Part shown: piece by piece, positions 23,385-35,020 of the stretch
Numbering within the stretch: the first letter of the stretch is position 1
How the letters are laid out: the number at the start of each line of letters is the position of its first letter
Source: Eupeodes corollae
Lineage: Eukaryota; Arthropoda; Insecta; Diptera; Syrphidae
NCBI RefSeq assembly: GCF_945859685.1
Contig: NC_079148.1
Span: forward strand, 53,826,421-53,890,420
DNA length: 64,000 nt
Direction of reading: 5' to 3'
Made by a program: the position numbers and the translations under genes
The notes under the pieces: generated by a model
Told to the model about the DNA's origin: nothing
Databases searched by the model: none
What the model saw: the letters and a program-made list of their open reading frames with translations, nothing else

Positions 23385-23855
23385 TTTACTTTTTTTGTTT
23401 TAGATAAGCCGACCGTCGCACCTATCATTTTTAAAGCTCTCTTTTGAATTCTATCCAAGAGACTTAAGTGGGTTATAGGAACTCCTGCTCAAATATGGGA
23501 ACTGTCCAACACGTTCGGACGAATATAAGCTTTATATAGATTATAGCCAGGTCAGAAGGGGTAAACAACTTACTGCATCGTTGGAGAAAACCTAAACCCT
23601 TAGCAGTATTTTTAACTAAGTCAAATATGTGATCACTCCACAACTTGTGGTTTGTAATTCACATATCTAGGACTTATCACACCCTGCGCTGAGAATCTTA
23701 AAACGAATATAAGAAGCTGAGGGTACTGTCATCAGACAAAAGAACATTACAAAAATAACGAAGAGCGTCGGGGACATAACAGAGACCTGGGGCACACCAA
23801 CGTTCATTTTGAAGATGTCACATTTGAATCCGTCCAAAACCACTAACTTTATAAC
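23385..23855 (-). pseudogene. Non-LTR reverse transcriptase fragment (jockey/CR1-like)
   Basis: On the minus strand, about 23740-23850 reads VLDGFKCDIFKMNVGVPQVSVMSPTLFVIF, which corresponds to the GVPQGSVLSPTLFLIF motif of non-LTR RTs. About 23410-23460 reads LLDRIQKRALK followed by a frameshifted GRL segment, the C-terminal region of such ORFs. Stops and frameshifts lie between. It is followed directly by the Rep-A pair. Confidence 0.62.
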
Positions 23856-23859
23856 AAAA

Positions 23860-25743
23860 TTTGAATTTTTATCAGTTTCTTACTGTTTTTGTAGGTTTTC
23901 GTGTTTTGTAACGAGAATTTGTCAAATAAATTTTTACTAAAATTAAAATTAACTAAAAGTTAGCAAAAAAATTTTGTATGTGATAAAATAAGTTTGATTT
24001 CAATATTACTTTTTTCAGTCGAAAACCAATTTCTACCAATTCTGGTAGTATTTTTTGATATTACTTATTTCGTATACAAAAAAAAAAAAAACAATTTTAA
24101 AGAATATAATAAAATTTTGCATAGAATGAAATAATATTGAAGTCAATACGATTTTTTATTCTCAAGATATTCGAGTCGAGAATCAATTTCGTGCTCTTAA
24201 TACTGTTTCTTTTTGGGTTCTTACTTTTTTGTACTTGCGAATTCGTCCGTCTGCCTGTCCTCCCCCCTTTATCTCAACCCATTAAATCAATTGATTTAAA
24301 ACTTAGAAAATAGGAATTTAAGCCGATTCACGTTAAGTTTTTTTTTTTTAATTTTTTAAGACTAAAATATCAATCATCTCCCTACAAATGTTTTGGTCAA
24401 AAATTAAAATTTTTCCAAAAATGAAATGATAGACTTTTATTAAATTTTCTCTCCTATTTTTTTTTCTTAACATGGCTTTTTTCAATAAAAAAATGTTTTT
24501 TCGTATTGCTCCTAAAGGGTTTATTAACTTCCTATAGGAAGTTATTGTAATGGATCCGATTTTTCAAATTGAAAATTTTGTCATTTCTCGACGTATCAAG
24601 GTCCCTAGAGTCGAAATAATTTTTTTTTAGAAAGATGTATGTGCGTGCATGTGTACGTACGTTCGTACATCCATACGTTCACGTTTTTTGTTGTAAGTAG
24701 CTCAAGATCCCGAAAAGATATCGACTTTAAATAAATCTTGTTATACAGATAATAATGCAGAAAGATGCAGAAAGGGCTCTCAAGAAAATTGTGTTGTTGG
24801 TTTTTTTACCATAGCAGTTTAAAAAAACGTGAACATTTTGGTTAACCCTAAATATCTCACGAACCAATGACGCTAGAGACTTGAATTAAATTGTATATTA
24901 TCAATTGTAACGTTATACTAAACCAGTATATTTTTGGAAACAACATCCAATTAACGTTTTTTTTTACGAATCCAAAAAACTTAAAAAAAAAATTGACGTC
25001 TCGAAACTTTTGCGAATAAAAAACGATTTTACCTTCAAAACAATTTTGTACAACGAAAAATTTTGTGCAATAAAATAAATAAAATCTGGTAAAATTTTGA
25101 GAAAAATCGAATTGACATTTTTTTTTTATAAAAAATACAAACCTAAAAAAAGCATTTCAAAAATTAAAATAAAATTAAAAATATTGGTTTTAAACTCATT
25201 TTATGTCACATAAAATATTGTTGTTGACATTTAGTGAATTTCTGATAAAAATCTAACAGTCCGTTATTTTATTTTTTTGTTAGCAAAAATAAATTTTGAA
25301 ATCAAACTATTTCATCATATGCAAAATGTTGTTATTAATTTTTAAATTTTTTTAAATATTTCAATTGATAACTTTTTAAACAAAAATACGAAAACCTACA
25401 AACCTTTTAAGCAAGACAAATCGACAGACAGAATGGGAAGTTATCAGTGCGGGTCGCATCCCAGCCTTTTTTTGAATTGCTATAATAAAAAAAAACACTC
25501 ATTCTGCTTCGTCTGATACTATGATCTGAAAAAAAATTCAAGACAATATCTGTGACGGTTTCTGAGATATAGCCGATAAAAAAAATATCTGAAACATACG
25601 GACTTACGAACGAGCGTACGCTAGCACACACAGACATTCTCTAAAATAAAATTAAAATTATTTAGATTGTAAGGAACCTCGAGAAATGTCAAATTTTTCA
25701 ATTCGTCAAATCGGACAGATTACAATAACTTTGTATGGAAATT
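23860..25743 (-). mobile_element. Rep-A copy 6 (outer), interrupted by an inverted Rep-A copy
   Basis: The left part (about 23860-24525) is minus-oriented Rep-A-like sequence starting near the GTAGGTTTTCGTGTTTTGTAA segment. It includes a variant module (CGTCCGTCTGCCTGTCC through ATTGCTCCTAAAGGG) that is also seen near 38375-38470 and 63235-63370. The right part (about 25474-25743) carries ATTGCTATAATAAAAA, a diverged ACGT block (25596-25640) and an imperfect 5' palindrome. The plus-oriented copy 24526-25473 lies between. Confidence 0.65.
24526..25473 (+). mobile_element. Rep-A copy 7 (inner, inverted relative to its host copy)
   Basis: It has the complete 5' palindrome AACTTCCTATAGGAAGTT at 24526-24543, then TATTGTAATGGATCCGATTT, and the ACGT block at about 24645-24680. 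The conserved CAGATAATAATGCAGAAAGATG segment, a short monomer array, and the 3' end ATGGGAAGTTATCAGTGCGG, GTCGCATCCC, AGCC plus a T-run follow. It is internally shorter than copy 1. Confidence 0.82.
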
Positions 25744-26100
25744 GATATTATTCAGAATAAATAAAACATTTCTCTATGTACAAAATTGAAAATGCCATAA
25801 AGTGCAAGCTATTTCATATTTTCGAAACTTGTAATATGCTGATATTTAAAAACAGTATTCAAAAACCAAAATTTTCCAAATGGTATTTGCATTCCTTTTA
25901 GAATGTCTAGCTTTTTGATTTCAACGTCAAAAAGTATTAGGATTCAAAGGCTTTGGGGTAGTATATATTTATGTACAATACATAATTCTTTTCCTTTTTT
26001 TAACCTTAGAAGAGAAAGCAAATCCCCTAAAATAAACGTCAACCTTCAGGGTTTTCTGTGTCAAAAACTGTGGTACACCCTCTTTTCCTCCAAACCAATA

Positions 26101-26203
26101 TTTTTGACATATCTTAAGAGATTTTAAGTTTTTTCTGTGCACGAGTTGTCTATCTTAATTTTGACATATCTTAAGAGATTTAAAGTTTTTTTTTCTGTGT
26201 CTT
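26101..26203 (+). repeat. Two-copy local tandem duplication
   Basis: TTTTGACATATCTTAAGAGA followed by TTTTAAGTTTTTTCTGTG at about 26101-26140 recurs at about 26159-26203 with few differences, giving a unit of roughly 58 bp. Confidence 0.7.
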
Positions 26204-26305
26204 TCTTAATTAATAAGACTTTAAAGTTTTTGAAGGAATGAATAAAGAATTACAACCTTGTTATTTTTTGAACATAATGTAAAAATAAAGTCAAAGCTGA
26301 GCTTC

Positions 26306-26336
26306 TATACGGACTGTTGTGCCACCTAATTTATAT
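26306..26336 (+). repeat. SINE 3' tail scrap
   Basis: ACGGACTGTTGTGCCACCTAA matches the 3' end of the SINE family (compare 43116-43140 and 52128-52150). Confidence 0.55.
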
Positions 26337-27209
26337 ATTTACTTGAATATTTTTGTAATACATACTATGAATCAAAAAATGTAAGGGTCTGATTACATTA
26401 TATATTTTCTTATTTATTCGTTGGGAGAAAAAAATTAATTGATAACAAAATTAATATATATTAAAAAATGATAAGCCACCATGTAGGTATGTACATATGT
26501 AGCTCTAAACCACAAGACCAAGTTCACTTATTTTGTTATTTTTAACCATGGACAATTAAGATTAATTTTAAGAGAAGATTATTAGTTTTAAGATTTATAA
26601 GGAATTAAAATTACCAAAATAAAATCGAAATCATAGAAAACATAATAATTTAATTATTATAATAGAGCATCTAACTTCATGTTCTACATATTAGTTTACT
26701 ATGTAAACCTAGCAAATAACAAGCTTATCTGCTTTTTAAAGATTGTGTCTTATCAATAACCTAGGTTTATGATTTTGTAAAGTCATAGCTGATATATTTT
26801 TTTCATATCAAGATTGTAACGATGTTTCAAAAACGTCTTTAATTTATAAATACATATGCTCAAAACTCTGAGTATTTCAAATGCAAATTCAAACAATAAT
26901 AGGTTACTTTGGTACAACTAAAAACCATATTGCACTCTGTTAAGATATGCAAAAGAAAATATTAACTCGATGAGAGCCATAATCTCTGCGTTCTCCTGCA
27001 CTTCACTATACAACAACAAATCTAGGTGCTTCTCCGATTTAGACCAATCAATATTATTGGTATAAAACTAGTAGGGAGATCACTATAACACTTCGGTCTT
27101 ATCGTAAATTTCCCCTCCAACCTAAACAAAAGAACGCTGAACCGATCAACGATATAAGCGTTCTTCTGAGCATGTATTAGTGGTTCCAAACAAAGAGAGC
27201 TCTGCAATA

Positions 27210-27805
27210 AACCTTAAGCATTTACAAAGCTAGAGCGATAAATGCACGTCGTTTGTCGTTTGGCTCCGGATTTTGGTATTCCGTATTCCGTGGTTTAAGT
27301 ATCTCAATATAATTCCAACCTTTCAGCCGTTGATAGCGAATGTAATAGTTCGCCAGTAAAGGTTTTGTACTCGGACTGTGCGCTGCGGCCATAAGATAAG
27401 CGCTCATAAATTTGTGACCGTGACTAGAACAACAACAAAGTGCATTTGTTTTTGAATTAAAAATTAAAATTTGAGTGGAAAAAATCCAAACAACAACAAA
27501 AAATAGAATAAACGTGATAAAGAATAATATTGCATTAAAATGCTGATAAAGTGATTTCCGTTGTGCTAAGCATTGAGGCCTTAAATAAAATGATTTTGAT
27601 TTAATATCCAAACTAAAAGATATTTTTTGTGAGTGCCAGAGATACAAAAAAGTGTGTAAAGAAAGAAATAAGTTGCTTTGCGAATTCGATACGAAAAAAA
27701 AAGAAACTTCTTGGTTTTGTTTACTGTGCACGAGAGATTCTGTTTGTTTATTTTTCTTCACATTTTTATTCGGACCCAAAGAAGTTAATATTATAAGCCG
27801 TCGCG
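27210..27805 (+). promoter_or_regulatory. Probable promoter and 5' UTR region of inx2
   Basis: Composition changes here from AT-rich repeats to a more mixed sequence (27210-27430), then an A-rich leader with AAC repeats (27428-27530) typical of fly 5' UTRs, running up to the inx2 ATG. A polypyrimidine stretch at about 27748-27775, followed by CCCAAAG, could be a splice acceptor for a leader intron, but this is not certain. I see no convincing TATA box. Confidence 0.4.
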
Positions 27806-28888
27806 ATGTTTGATGTATTCGGCTCCGTAAAGGGGCTCCTGAAAATCGACAATGTCTGCATCGATAACAATGTCTTTCGCATGCACTACAAGGCAACTGT
27901 GATCATCCTAGTCGCTTTTTCATTGCTGGTTACCTCTCGGCAGTACATTGGTGACCCTATCGATTGCATTGTCGACGAAATACCCCTAAATGTTATGGAT
28001 ACGTACTGTTGGATTTACTCAACATTCACGGTCCCGGAGCGTCTCACGGGCATAACTGGTCGCGATGTCGTCCAACCGGGTGTGGGAAGTCATGTCGAAG
28101 GCGAAGACGAAGTCAAATACCATAAATACTATCAGTGGGTGTGCTTTGTGCTCTTCTTCCAGGCCATAATGTTCTATGTGCCACGTTATTTATGGAAGGC
28201 ATGGGAAGGTGGTCGTCTTAAGATGCTCGTGATGGATCTTAACTCACCGATTGTCAATGAAGAATGCAAAAACGACCGCAAGAAGATCCTTGTAGACTAT
28301 TTTACCGATAACCTAAACAATCATAACTTCTACGCCTATCGGTTCTTCACATGCGAGGCCCTCAACTTTATCAATGTCATCATCCAGATATACTTTGTCG
28401 ATTATTTCCTCGATGGTGAATTCTCAACTTATGGCAGTGATGTACTCAAATTCACCGAAATGGATCCCGATCAACGTATCGACCCGATGGCCCGAGTTTT
28501 TCCAAAAGTCACTAAATGTACATTCCATAAATATGGTCCATCTGGATCGGTGCAGAAGTTCGATGGACTTTGTGTGTTGCCACTCAACATTGTCAATGAA
28601 AAAATCTATGTTTTCCTGTGGTTCTGGTTTATCGTCTTGAGTATTCTGTCAGGAATTTCATTGGTCTATCGTATTGCCGTTATAGCAATGCCAAAACTAA
28701 GATTGTTGCTCTTCCGTGCAAGATCTCGTCTATCGTTGCAGGATGAAGTTGAATCGATAGCTAAAAAATGTAACATCGGAGACTGGTTCCTGTTGTATCA
28801 ACTTGGAAAGAACATCGATCCATTGATTTATAGAGAGATTCTATCGGAATTATCGAGTAAATTTGAAGGAAAGGATGCATCAGTGTAA
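27806..28888 (+). CDS. Inx2: Innexin Inx2, gap-junction channel subunit
   Basis: A 360-codon uninterrupted frame encodes an innexin. Innexins form invertebrate gap junctions and hemichannels in the plasma membrane; Inx2 in flies acts in epithelia, glia and germline support cells, alone or with Inx1, Inx3 or Inx4. What is visible: N-terminus MFDVFGSVKGLLKID; TM1 at about 28-45; extracellular loop 1 with paired cysteines C54 and C68; the innexin signature YYQWVCF at 108-114 at the start of TM2 (109-126). TM3 is at about 178-200, loop 2 has cysteines C238 and C256, TM4 is at about 267-290, and the cytoplasmic tail holds CNIGDWFLLYQLGKNIDPL (322-340). Near-identity to my memory of Drosophila Inx2 (about 367 residues) runs throughout; only the last 10-15 residues differ. 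The start is the conserved innexin Met. The coding part lies in one exon. No partner innexin (ogre/inx1, inx7) is in the window. Confidence 0.97.
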   Translation: MFDVFGSVKGLLKIDNVCIDNNVFRMHYKATVIILVAFSLLVTSRQYIGDPIDCIVDEIPLNVMDTYCWIYSTFTVPERLTGITGRDVVQPGVGSHVEGEDEVKYHKYYQWVCFVLFFQAIMFYVPRYLWKAWEGGRLKMLVMDLNSPIVNEECKNDRKKILVDYFTDNLNNHNFYAYRFFTCEALNFINVIIQIYFVDYFLDGEFSTYGSDVLKFTEMDPDQRIDPMARVFPKVTKCTFHKYGPSGSVQKFDGLCVLPLNIVNEKIYVFLWFWFIVLSILSGISLVYRIAVIAMPKLRLLLFRARSRLSLQDEVESIAKKCNIGDWFLLYQLGKNIDPLIYREILSELSSKFEGKDASV

Positions 28889-29300
28889 ACAATTGAAAAT
28901 TAAGCACTCATTAAATCAAGAAAGAAAAGGGATTCTTTTCTAAATATTCTTATTTTCATAAAAATTCATAAAAATATTTTTTTTTGTTCATTATAAACTC
29001 AAAAAATAGCATAAAAAAGAAAATTTTAATACATTCATTAAACAAACAGCGAGAGAGAGAGATAGAGAGAGAGCATGGTTTACTAACACTATTTGATATA
29101 TTTATACCATTTGTGTGTGATTATTATTGGGAGAGGGAGAGAGAGAGTATTTAAGTAGCGCAGAATCGACAAATCAATTCAGCAATTATTCGAATACGGA
29201 AACGGATTCCCCTGAATTACGCTCAACCGTATTATTTGTTCGATAAGTGTGTGTAGTGGTAAATGAGCGTCTTTAATAAACATCCACTCTCTCGCTCTTT
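28889..29300 (+). other. inx2 3' UTR with GA repeats
   Basis: The sequence after the stop is AT-rich, followed by GA-repeat tracts at 29049-29074 and 29131-29147 and an AATAAA signal at 29275-29280, a plausible polyadenylation signal. Longer 3' ends are possible, since further AATAAA words occur from about 29798 on. Confidence 0.45.
29131..29181 (+). promoter_or_regulatory. GAGA-TATA-Inr-like cluster downstream of inx2
   Basis: A GA-repeat (GAGAGGGAGAGAGAGAG, 29131-29147) is followed at once by TATTTAAG (29148-29155) and an ATTCAGCA initiator-like word with its A at 29181, 33 bases from the TATA start. This is the spacing expected for a fly TATA promoter with GAGA-factor sites. It may instead be simple sequence in the inx2 3' UTR. 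Confidence 0.3.
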
Positions 29301-32300
29301 CTTGGATGAAGTCTCTCAAAACCAACATGGCCGATTTTTATACAATAACATAAACTAAGAGCAGCTAACCTTTTCCCACACATTCACATCTGTCAGACCG
29401 ACCCTTTTCGACGTCTTGAGGGTTTTTTCGACACAAAAAAGATGTGCTTGTGCATCTTGTGTTCCATCGCATGAAATTTTTTAAAAATTTTCTTTGAATT
29501 CTTGTATGTATCTTTTTCAATAACAAAAAAAAAGGATTTACAAAAAAGAAATAAGTGGGAAAACTGGTTCCACTGGATTTCAAGCCATCTCGGAATAAAT
29601 CGACAAGATAAAGCATCAATACATCTCCTTCCACTCGGCAGCTACCTGTCTTCAGCCTTTTTTCTCTTTTTTTTTTATTATTTTTATTTTCATCTTCTTT
29701 TGTGGCATTTCGAAACAGGTAGCTAAATACAAAAAAAATACTTGGTGGTCATATATTTAATTGCACGACTGTAGCTTAGAGTTTCTTCGAATTTATTAAA
29801 TAAATTGTATTTATTCTAAATGAATTTATTTAAGAGGAAAAAAACATAAACAATGTAAATCATTCCAAAATAATGTATTTTTTATTTTTCATTTTGCCTC
29901 CCAACTTGCCTGCCTATAGGTTTCATAATGAAATTTAGTAAGTAGGTAAAATGTTTCATTTATAATATCCATGAATAGTGCAATTATCTATCATAAAATT
30001 AAATTAAATTAAAACATATCAATCAAAAAAAGCAAATAAAAGACAAACAAAATAAAAAAGGGAAAAAAGAAAATAAAAGACATATTTTTAAATTCATAAA
30101 AAACAAAATAATTCTAATCTAGAATTTTGTTTGAATATTTTATAATAATGTATTCAATTAAATAAATTTTTATATTGATTCTGTTATATCAAAAAAAAAA
30201 AACGTTTGCCTGCCATATCATACATAAAAATGAATTACATGATTTATATAGGTACTTTATTAAAATTTATACATTTTGAAAGTTGCAACATCAAATTTGA
30301 TATCGTATGATGAATTTTGAACCACTATATTGGCACACTAAAAATCCACCAGTGATATCTTATCAAAAATTAAATTAGTGATACAATTGTAAGAACTTCA
30401 AAAAAAACTTTTGTTTTTATTTTAATAAACTGTCGCATAAGTTAATTGTAAAGTTTTGTTATCATTTTTCAAGTCGTTCGAGCCGAATTATCTGGCATTA
30501 CTGATTTTAGCCAATGTCCAATAAAAAAAATAGCGATAGTATTCAATAAGATTAAATGTTTTATTTTTTTGTGAAAGATGATGGCTTTTAATGTAAAAAT
30601 CAAATCAATATTAACAAATAGAAATATTCGTTGGGCGCCATTTTAATATTTTTTCTTAGACTTTTGATTGATGATTCTTAGTAAACTTTAGCGTTTATTA
30701 TTTTATTCGATAACCTTGATTTTAACTTGATGACAGTTAATTATTATTTTTGTATTAACAAATTCCGTTGGGCGCCATTTAAGAAAAAAAACTTCAAAGA
30801 TCACCTTTTCAACTTGACTTGTCTTGAAATTGACAATAATAATAATAAATTGTATACAAACGAACACCACGTGTATAAACAAACAAATCAATCATTATTT
30901 TATAGAGTACATTATTTACTTACTTAAGCATGTTGTCATATTTATCTTTCACACTAATATCGCAAAAACATCGATTTCTAGTGTATAGCACTTAATATAA
31001 CAAAAGACTCCTGAAACAGCTGCTGTCAACTATAAAATCGCACTTGAACAAGAGTGAGTTTGCCTCATTTTTTATAAACATAATTCTTTTGTTGTTATTT
31101 TTGTTTAATTTCGGATACATATACTTATATGAATCTTCTTTGAATTTGCAGGAAAGCGTTTCCAGAACTAAATAAGTAACGGTTTTAAGTTATGTTCAGC
31201 CAAATCAAAAAGGTGTTGCATCTTTCAAAATATCGAGACAAAAACTAATTAAAAATCATGTCATGAAAATAAACATCTATACTTAAAAACAAAAATAAAA
31301 TAATTATAATAATGAAATAGAAAAAAAATATCATTTTAAACGAATACTGCAATGGAGTTAACTACAAAATAGTTTCTCCATTAAATTCATACATAAATAA
31401 AACGATAAAATATATTTAAAACTTTTCGAACGAAAAAAATGAGGAAGTTAAAATGAGAAAAATATTTTTAACTTCCTTTTTTGTAATTTAAAAAATAAAA
31501 AACAAAATAAGTAAATTATTGAATAAGAGTTGTGATCATTTATTATATTAACTACAAAAATTAATAAAAATATAAAAAAAACATTAAATTTTTGTAGAAT
31601 TTAGTTATAGATCTTATTTTTTTTAAATATAAATTCAATTCCTTATTTTTCTTCTTCTTCAAACAAAAACAAAAAAAAAGAACTAAAAACTTTCATTCAC
31701 ATAATATTTTTTTATTTCGAATATATAAATTTTGTGCAGTGACAAATAAATGAAGAAGAAAAAAATTCAAATTCATTCATTGTGTTTGTTTTTGAAATAG
31801 GAACTTTTTAATATTTAATGCTAGTATATTTAATATAAGCAAAAATGAAAAGCAAGAAAAAGATATAGTTAAGGAATATACTATATATATTTTTTATATA
31901 AAAGACTAAGAAGCAATTTTAGATTATAAATAAAAAATCGATATATAAATAATGTATTTTTATATATATTTTAAAGTTTACTATAAAAACAAAACGAAAG
32001 TAATTTAATACAAAAAAAGCTAAGGCAATATGTTACACATTTGTACTTTTTTTTGAAAAAGAAATTTTTATTTAAATAAAGACGAGCTAAATTGTGTGCC
32101 TAAAACTTGTGTTTAATTTAATGGTTATAATTTTTTAGAACTTCTTCAGAAAATGGCTGCGACTGTATTCGATATTTCACTAATTGTATGTTAAACTATA
32201 TATTTCTATGGTATCGGGAAAATACGAAGTTTTTTAAGATAAGTAAATAACTTGTACAATTCAAGAATCGGACGATTTTATTTACCTTTAAAAAAAAAAC

Positions 32301-32525
32301 GACTTAACTAATTACATAAATACAAAACTTTTACAGTTTTTTTCTTAATCAGAAGATTCAGAAAATATATATGAACATTTTATGAAACATTAACAAGTTT
32401 TTGCGACTTAATTATATTTTTTTTTGTTCAAATTTTAGAAAATAAGAAAACCTCTTATTTATATTTCTGTACTCTGTTTATTTAAAAACAAATATGGCAA
32501 GAAATAAACAAAATTCTAGTTAGTT
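29301..32525. other. AT-rich interval downstream of inx2
   Basis: There is no gene. Part may be extended inx2 3' UTR, given many AATAAA words. It contains the two GTTGGGCGCCATTT repeats listed separately. Confidence 0.5.
30628..30780 (-). repeat. Pair of tRNA-Lys PBS-like words
   Basis: CGTTGGGCGCCATTT occurs near 30634 and again near 30766, each preceded by TATTAACAAAT with slight differences. On the minus strand this reads AAATGGCGCCCAACG. It agrees with the start of a primer-binding site complementary to the 3' end of fly tRNA-Lys, as used by some LTR retrotransposons. No LTR or polyprotein relic was recognised beside them. Confidence 0.35.
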
Positions 32526-33420
32526 CTTGATGATGGTGCTGGTACTTATTTCATATTCATACCTACAAAACCTACCTACGAGTATTTTACTTTTTAGGCC
32601 ACGACATTTAAAAACTATCTGCGGCCGCCTGCATATACTCGTCGACGTTCAGAGCTTCATCATCATCATCATCATGGGCCGTTTGGTCGGTCGTGACAGT
32701 ACTTTCCATCGTGTTCAGTTCCCAGCTCTCATCATCAGTATTCCCAGTCCCAATTCAAATCCCAGTCCCACACACATCACAGCCACATTTAATATTCAAC
32801 AGAAGTTATCATTGCATTGCACTCTCTCCCTATGGGCGACGACGACAAAGCGCAGCGCAGCTCAACTCAATGACATGTAGGTATGTGATAGTTCAAGAAG
32901 AAATCAAACGCTTTCAAAACGTTTTCTTGTTATAATATCTTAAGAGTAAGACCCTTCCATGAAGTCAAGTCGTGGCTGAAAGCTGAGGGGAGTTTGGGTC
33001 TCACTCCAAAGATACTATATATACTAGTATCTACATTATTTAAGAACCACATGATCTTGCTGCGGCAACTTACCTATATGGAGAAGACGAAGCGGAGACG
33101 ACTACAAAGACGACGACGATGGTAAGAAGCACCGGTGATCGTGGGACTGGTTCAGTCAACTATGAAGAAATGAAAAATGTTTACTAGAAATTGAGAGACT
33201 ACCAAAGCCAAAGTCATCAGACTTCACAGCAAACGAAGACCAGGAACTTGTAGACGGACGGACTTCGGTGCGGAGTAGAGGGTTTACTTGGATTGGAAGA
33301 GAAGTGTTACTTTTTTCATGTTCTTTTGTTGTCACAGAAGATAATATTTTATATATACAGATACGAGTACATGTGTATATGTACATGCAGGTATGTATCT
33401 ATGTAAGTTGTGGGTAGATA
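32526..33420. other. Higher-GC interval with triplet and other microsatellites
   Basis: It contains a TCA/ATC tract (32650-32673), CCCAGT-rich sequence (32740-32770), GACGAC tracts (32836-32847, 33105-33120) and a TACATG-type tract (33355-33400). Two overlapping frames (32527-32880, 32693-32935) have no family resemblance. It may be a regulatory or untranslated region, or mutated microsatellite DNA. Confidence 0.4.
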
Positions 33421-33989
33421 GTTCGAGCAAGTATACGTGGTTTTCAATTTACATGAGCAAAAGATAGATTTTGGTAACTATACAGAATGTTTAAATTCAT
33501 GGGGTTTTCAAAATGAAAACTGTCAGATTTTTTTTATAAAGATGCGTAGTTATTTAGGTAAAATTAGCATATGATTGTGTGATTAGCATATCTGTTATAT
33601 TATTCTTTTACATAAATTACCACAATGAAGTAATCGTGCGCCTACAAAATTATTATTTATAGGAAAGGTATGATTTCATCCTAATTCACTTGTGACTTTT
33701 TAAGGCTATTGTGTATCCATCTGATTTAAACTAAGTGGGTTAAATACCTTAAAACAAACAGCTAGAGCTATTGTGTAAAACAGTTAAACCTTAGAAAATA
33801 AACATTTCCACATAAAGTTATATTATATAAAGTCATCAATATTTCGGTTTCGAAAGTAAAACTAAATAAAACAAAAAACATTGATATGTTTTTGATAAAA
33901 ATTATGTTTAATTTTAAAGTATAGAATTTGCAATTACAGAATTGATAAAAAAATAACATTCAAATGCCCGCTTCCGGTAAATTCGATAT
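33421..33989. other. AT-rich interval, nothing recognised
   Basis: No signal. Confidence 0.5.
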
Positions 33990-35020
33990 TTTTCACACAT
34001 TTTGGACTAGCGTCTCAGACATAATTTGAGTAATGTTTGTTTTTTGAACGGTTGTTTTGTGTTGCCAGGGCCGGAGGCCTTGGGGTAACAAAAAAGCGAA
34101 GGCCCCCTCGCCATAAATTATTTTCAATCAAAGACACAAATTGAACCAATTCATTATCAAGACTAGGCTCTAAATTATCCGGATACACTTTTACCAATGC
34201 CTCTGCTTCAGCCTGCAAATTTTGAGCATCCATCTTCTTGATGCGATTCAGTAATCCAAATCTAGAAAATAAAGCTTCATAGGCATGCAATCTTTCAGTA
34301 AGAGAAACGGATTTACGTCTTGTGCTTTCCCGAAGTCGAGCGGATTCAACCTTACATTTCTCGTTCTGGTACGGGTGCGTGATTGAACATATTCATCAGT
34401 ATGGGATACTCTGTTGAATGCTTCCTTCTATTTATCAAAATCTTTTCGTTTGGACTCCACGAATTATTTCAATGAATCTAGTGAACGCATTGCTGATTCA
34501 ATAATCATTTTCGGGTCTTGCACCTTCTTGTTTGTAGCGTTGAATCGCTTCAAGATATAGTTCCAAAATGTTGCAAATAAAGCGGTTTCGAGTCAACTCA
34601 TCTTCTATAGAAGGTGCGTTGCTTCATTCCTCACAATGTCTCTTTTGCTCTTTATTGGAAGATGTGCTGGTTAGAGCTTCTTCGATTTCCGAAAAGACGT
34701 TGACTAAGGCTTTCGTAGCTTCAGCTCGACAGGACCAACGAGTGTCGGTGAGCCTTTTCAAGACTAAAAACTGTCCGCTTTTCTTCTCCGATAATTTTTC
34801 AATCAGAATTCGGCGCCGCTCTGTGCTTGCTGTGAAAATGTGAACGAATTCTGCACAAAATCAAAAAATTGAACAACCGATGTACATAAATTAGCAGCTG
34901 TCTTTCCCACTGAATTTAGAGAATGACCACAACAAGGTAAAACGCTAATAAATGATTTTTCTCCAAAATATGAGCTCTTGTATTTGCCACTCATGTTTGA
35001 ATCATTGTCATATTTCACTG
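33990..35020 (-). pseudogene. Degenerate hAT transposase (ZMYM1-like / DUF4371 type)
   Basis: Minus-strand frames carry, in order: SGKYKSS, PCCGHSLNSVGKTAANLCTS with VVQFFDFVQNSFTFSQQAQ (35018-34803); FLVLKRLTDTRWSCRAEATK (about 34780-34720); FNATNKK-region relics; and HAYEALFSRFGLLNRIKKMD, LVKVYPDNLEPSLDNELVQF (34290-34120). This order and the HSLN, TRW and C-terminal ELVQF segments match hAT transposases that resemble vertebrate ZMYM1. Several stops and frameshifts are present. CAGGGCCGGAGGCC at 34067-34080 resembles a hAT-type terminal repeat or its scar, but no partner end was found. Confidence 0.75.

Larger units (their letters stand above)
25744..27209. other. AT-rich interval upstream of inx2
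   Basis: It contains a local tandem duplication and a SINE tail scrap, both listed separately. No gene was found. A TACATATG microsatellite occurs near 26487-26500. Confidence 0.5.

Noticed and set aside
27222..27896. 224-codon open frame on the minus strand overlapping the inx2 start
   Set aside because: It is antisense to the conserved inx2 N-terminus and its leader, shows no family pattern, and its composition follows the A-rich leader.
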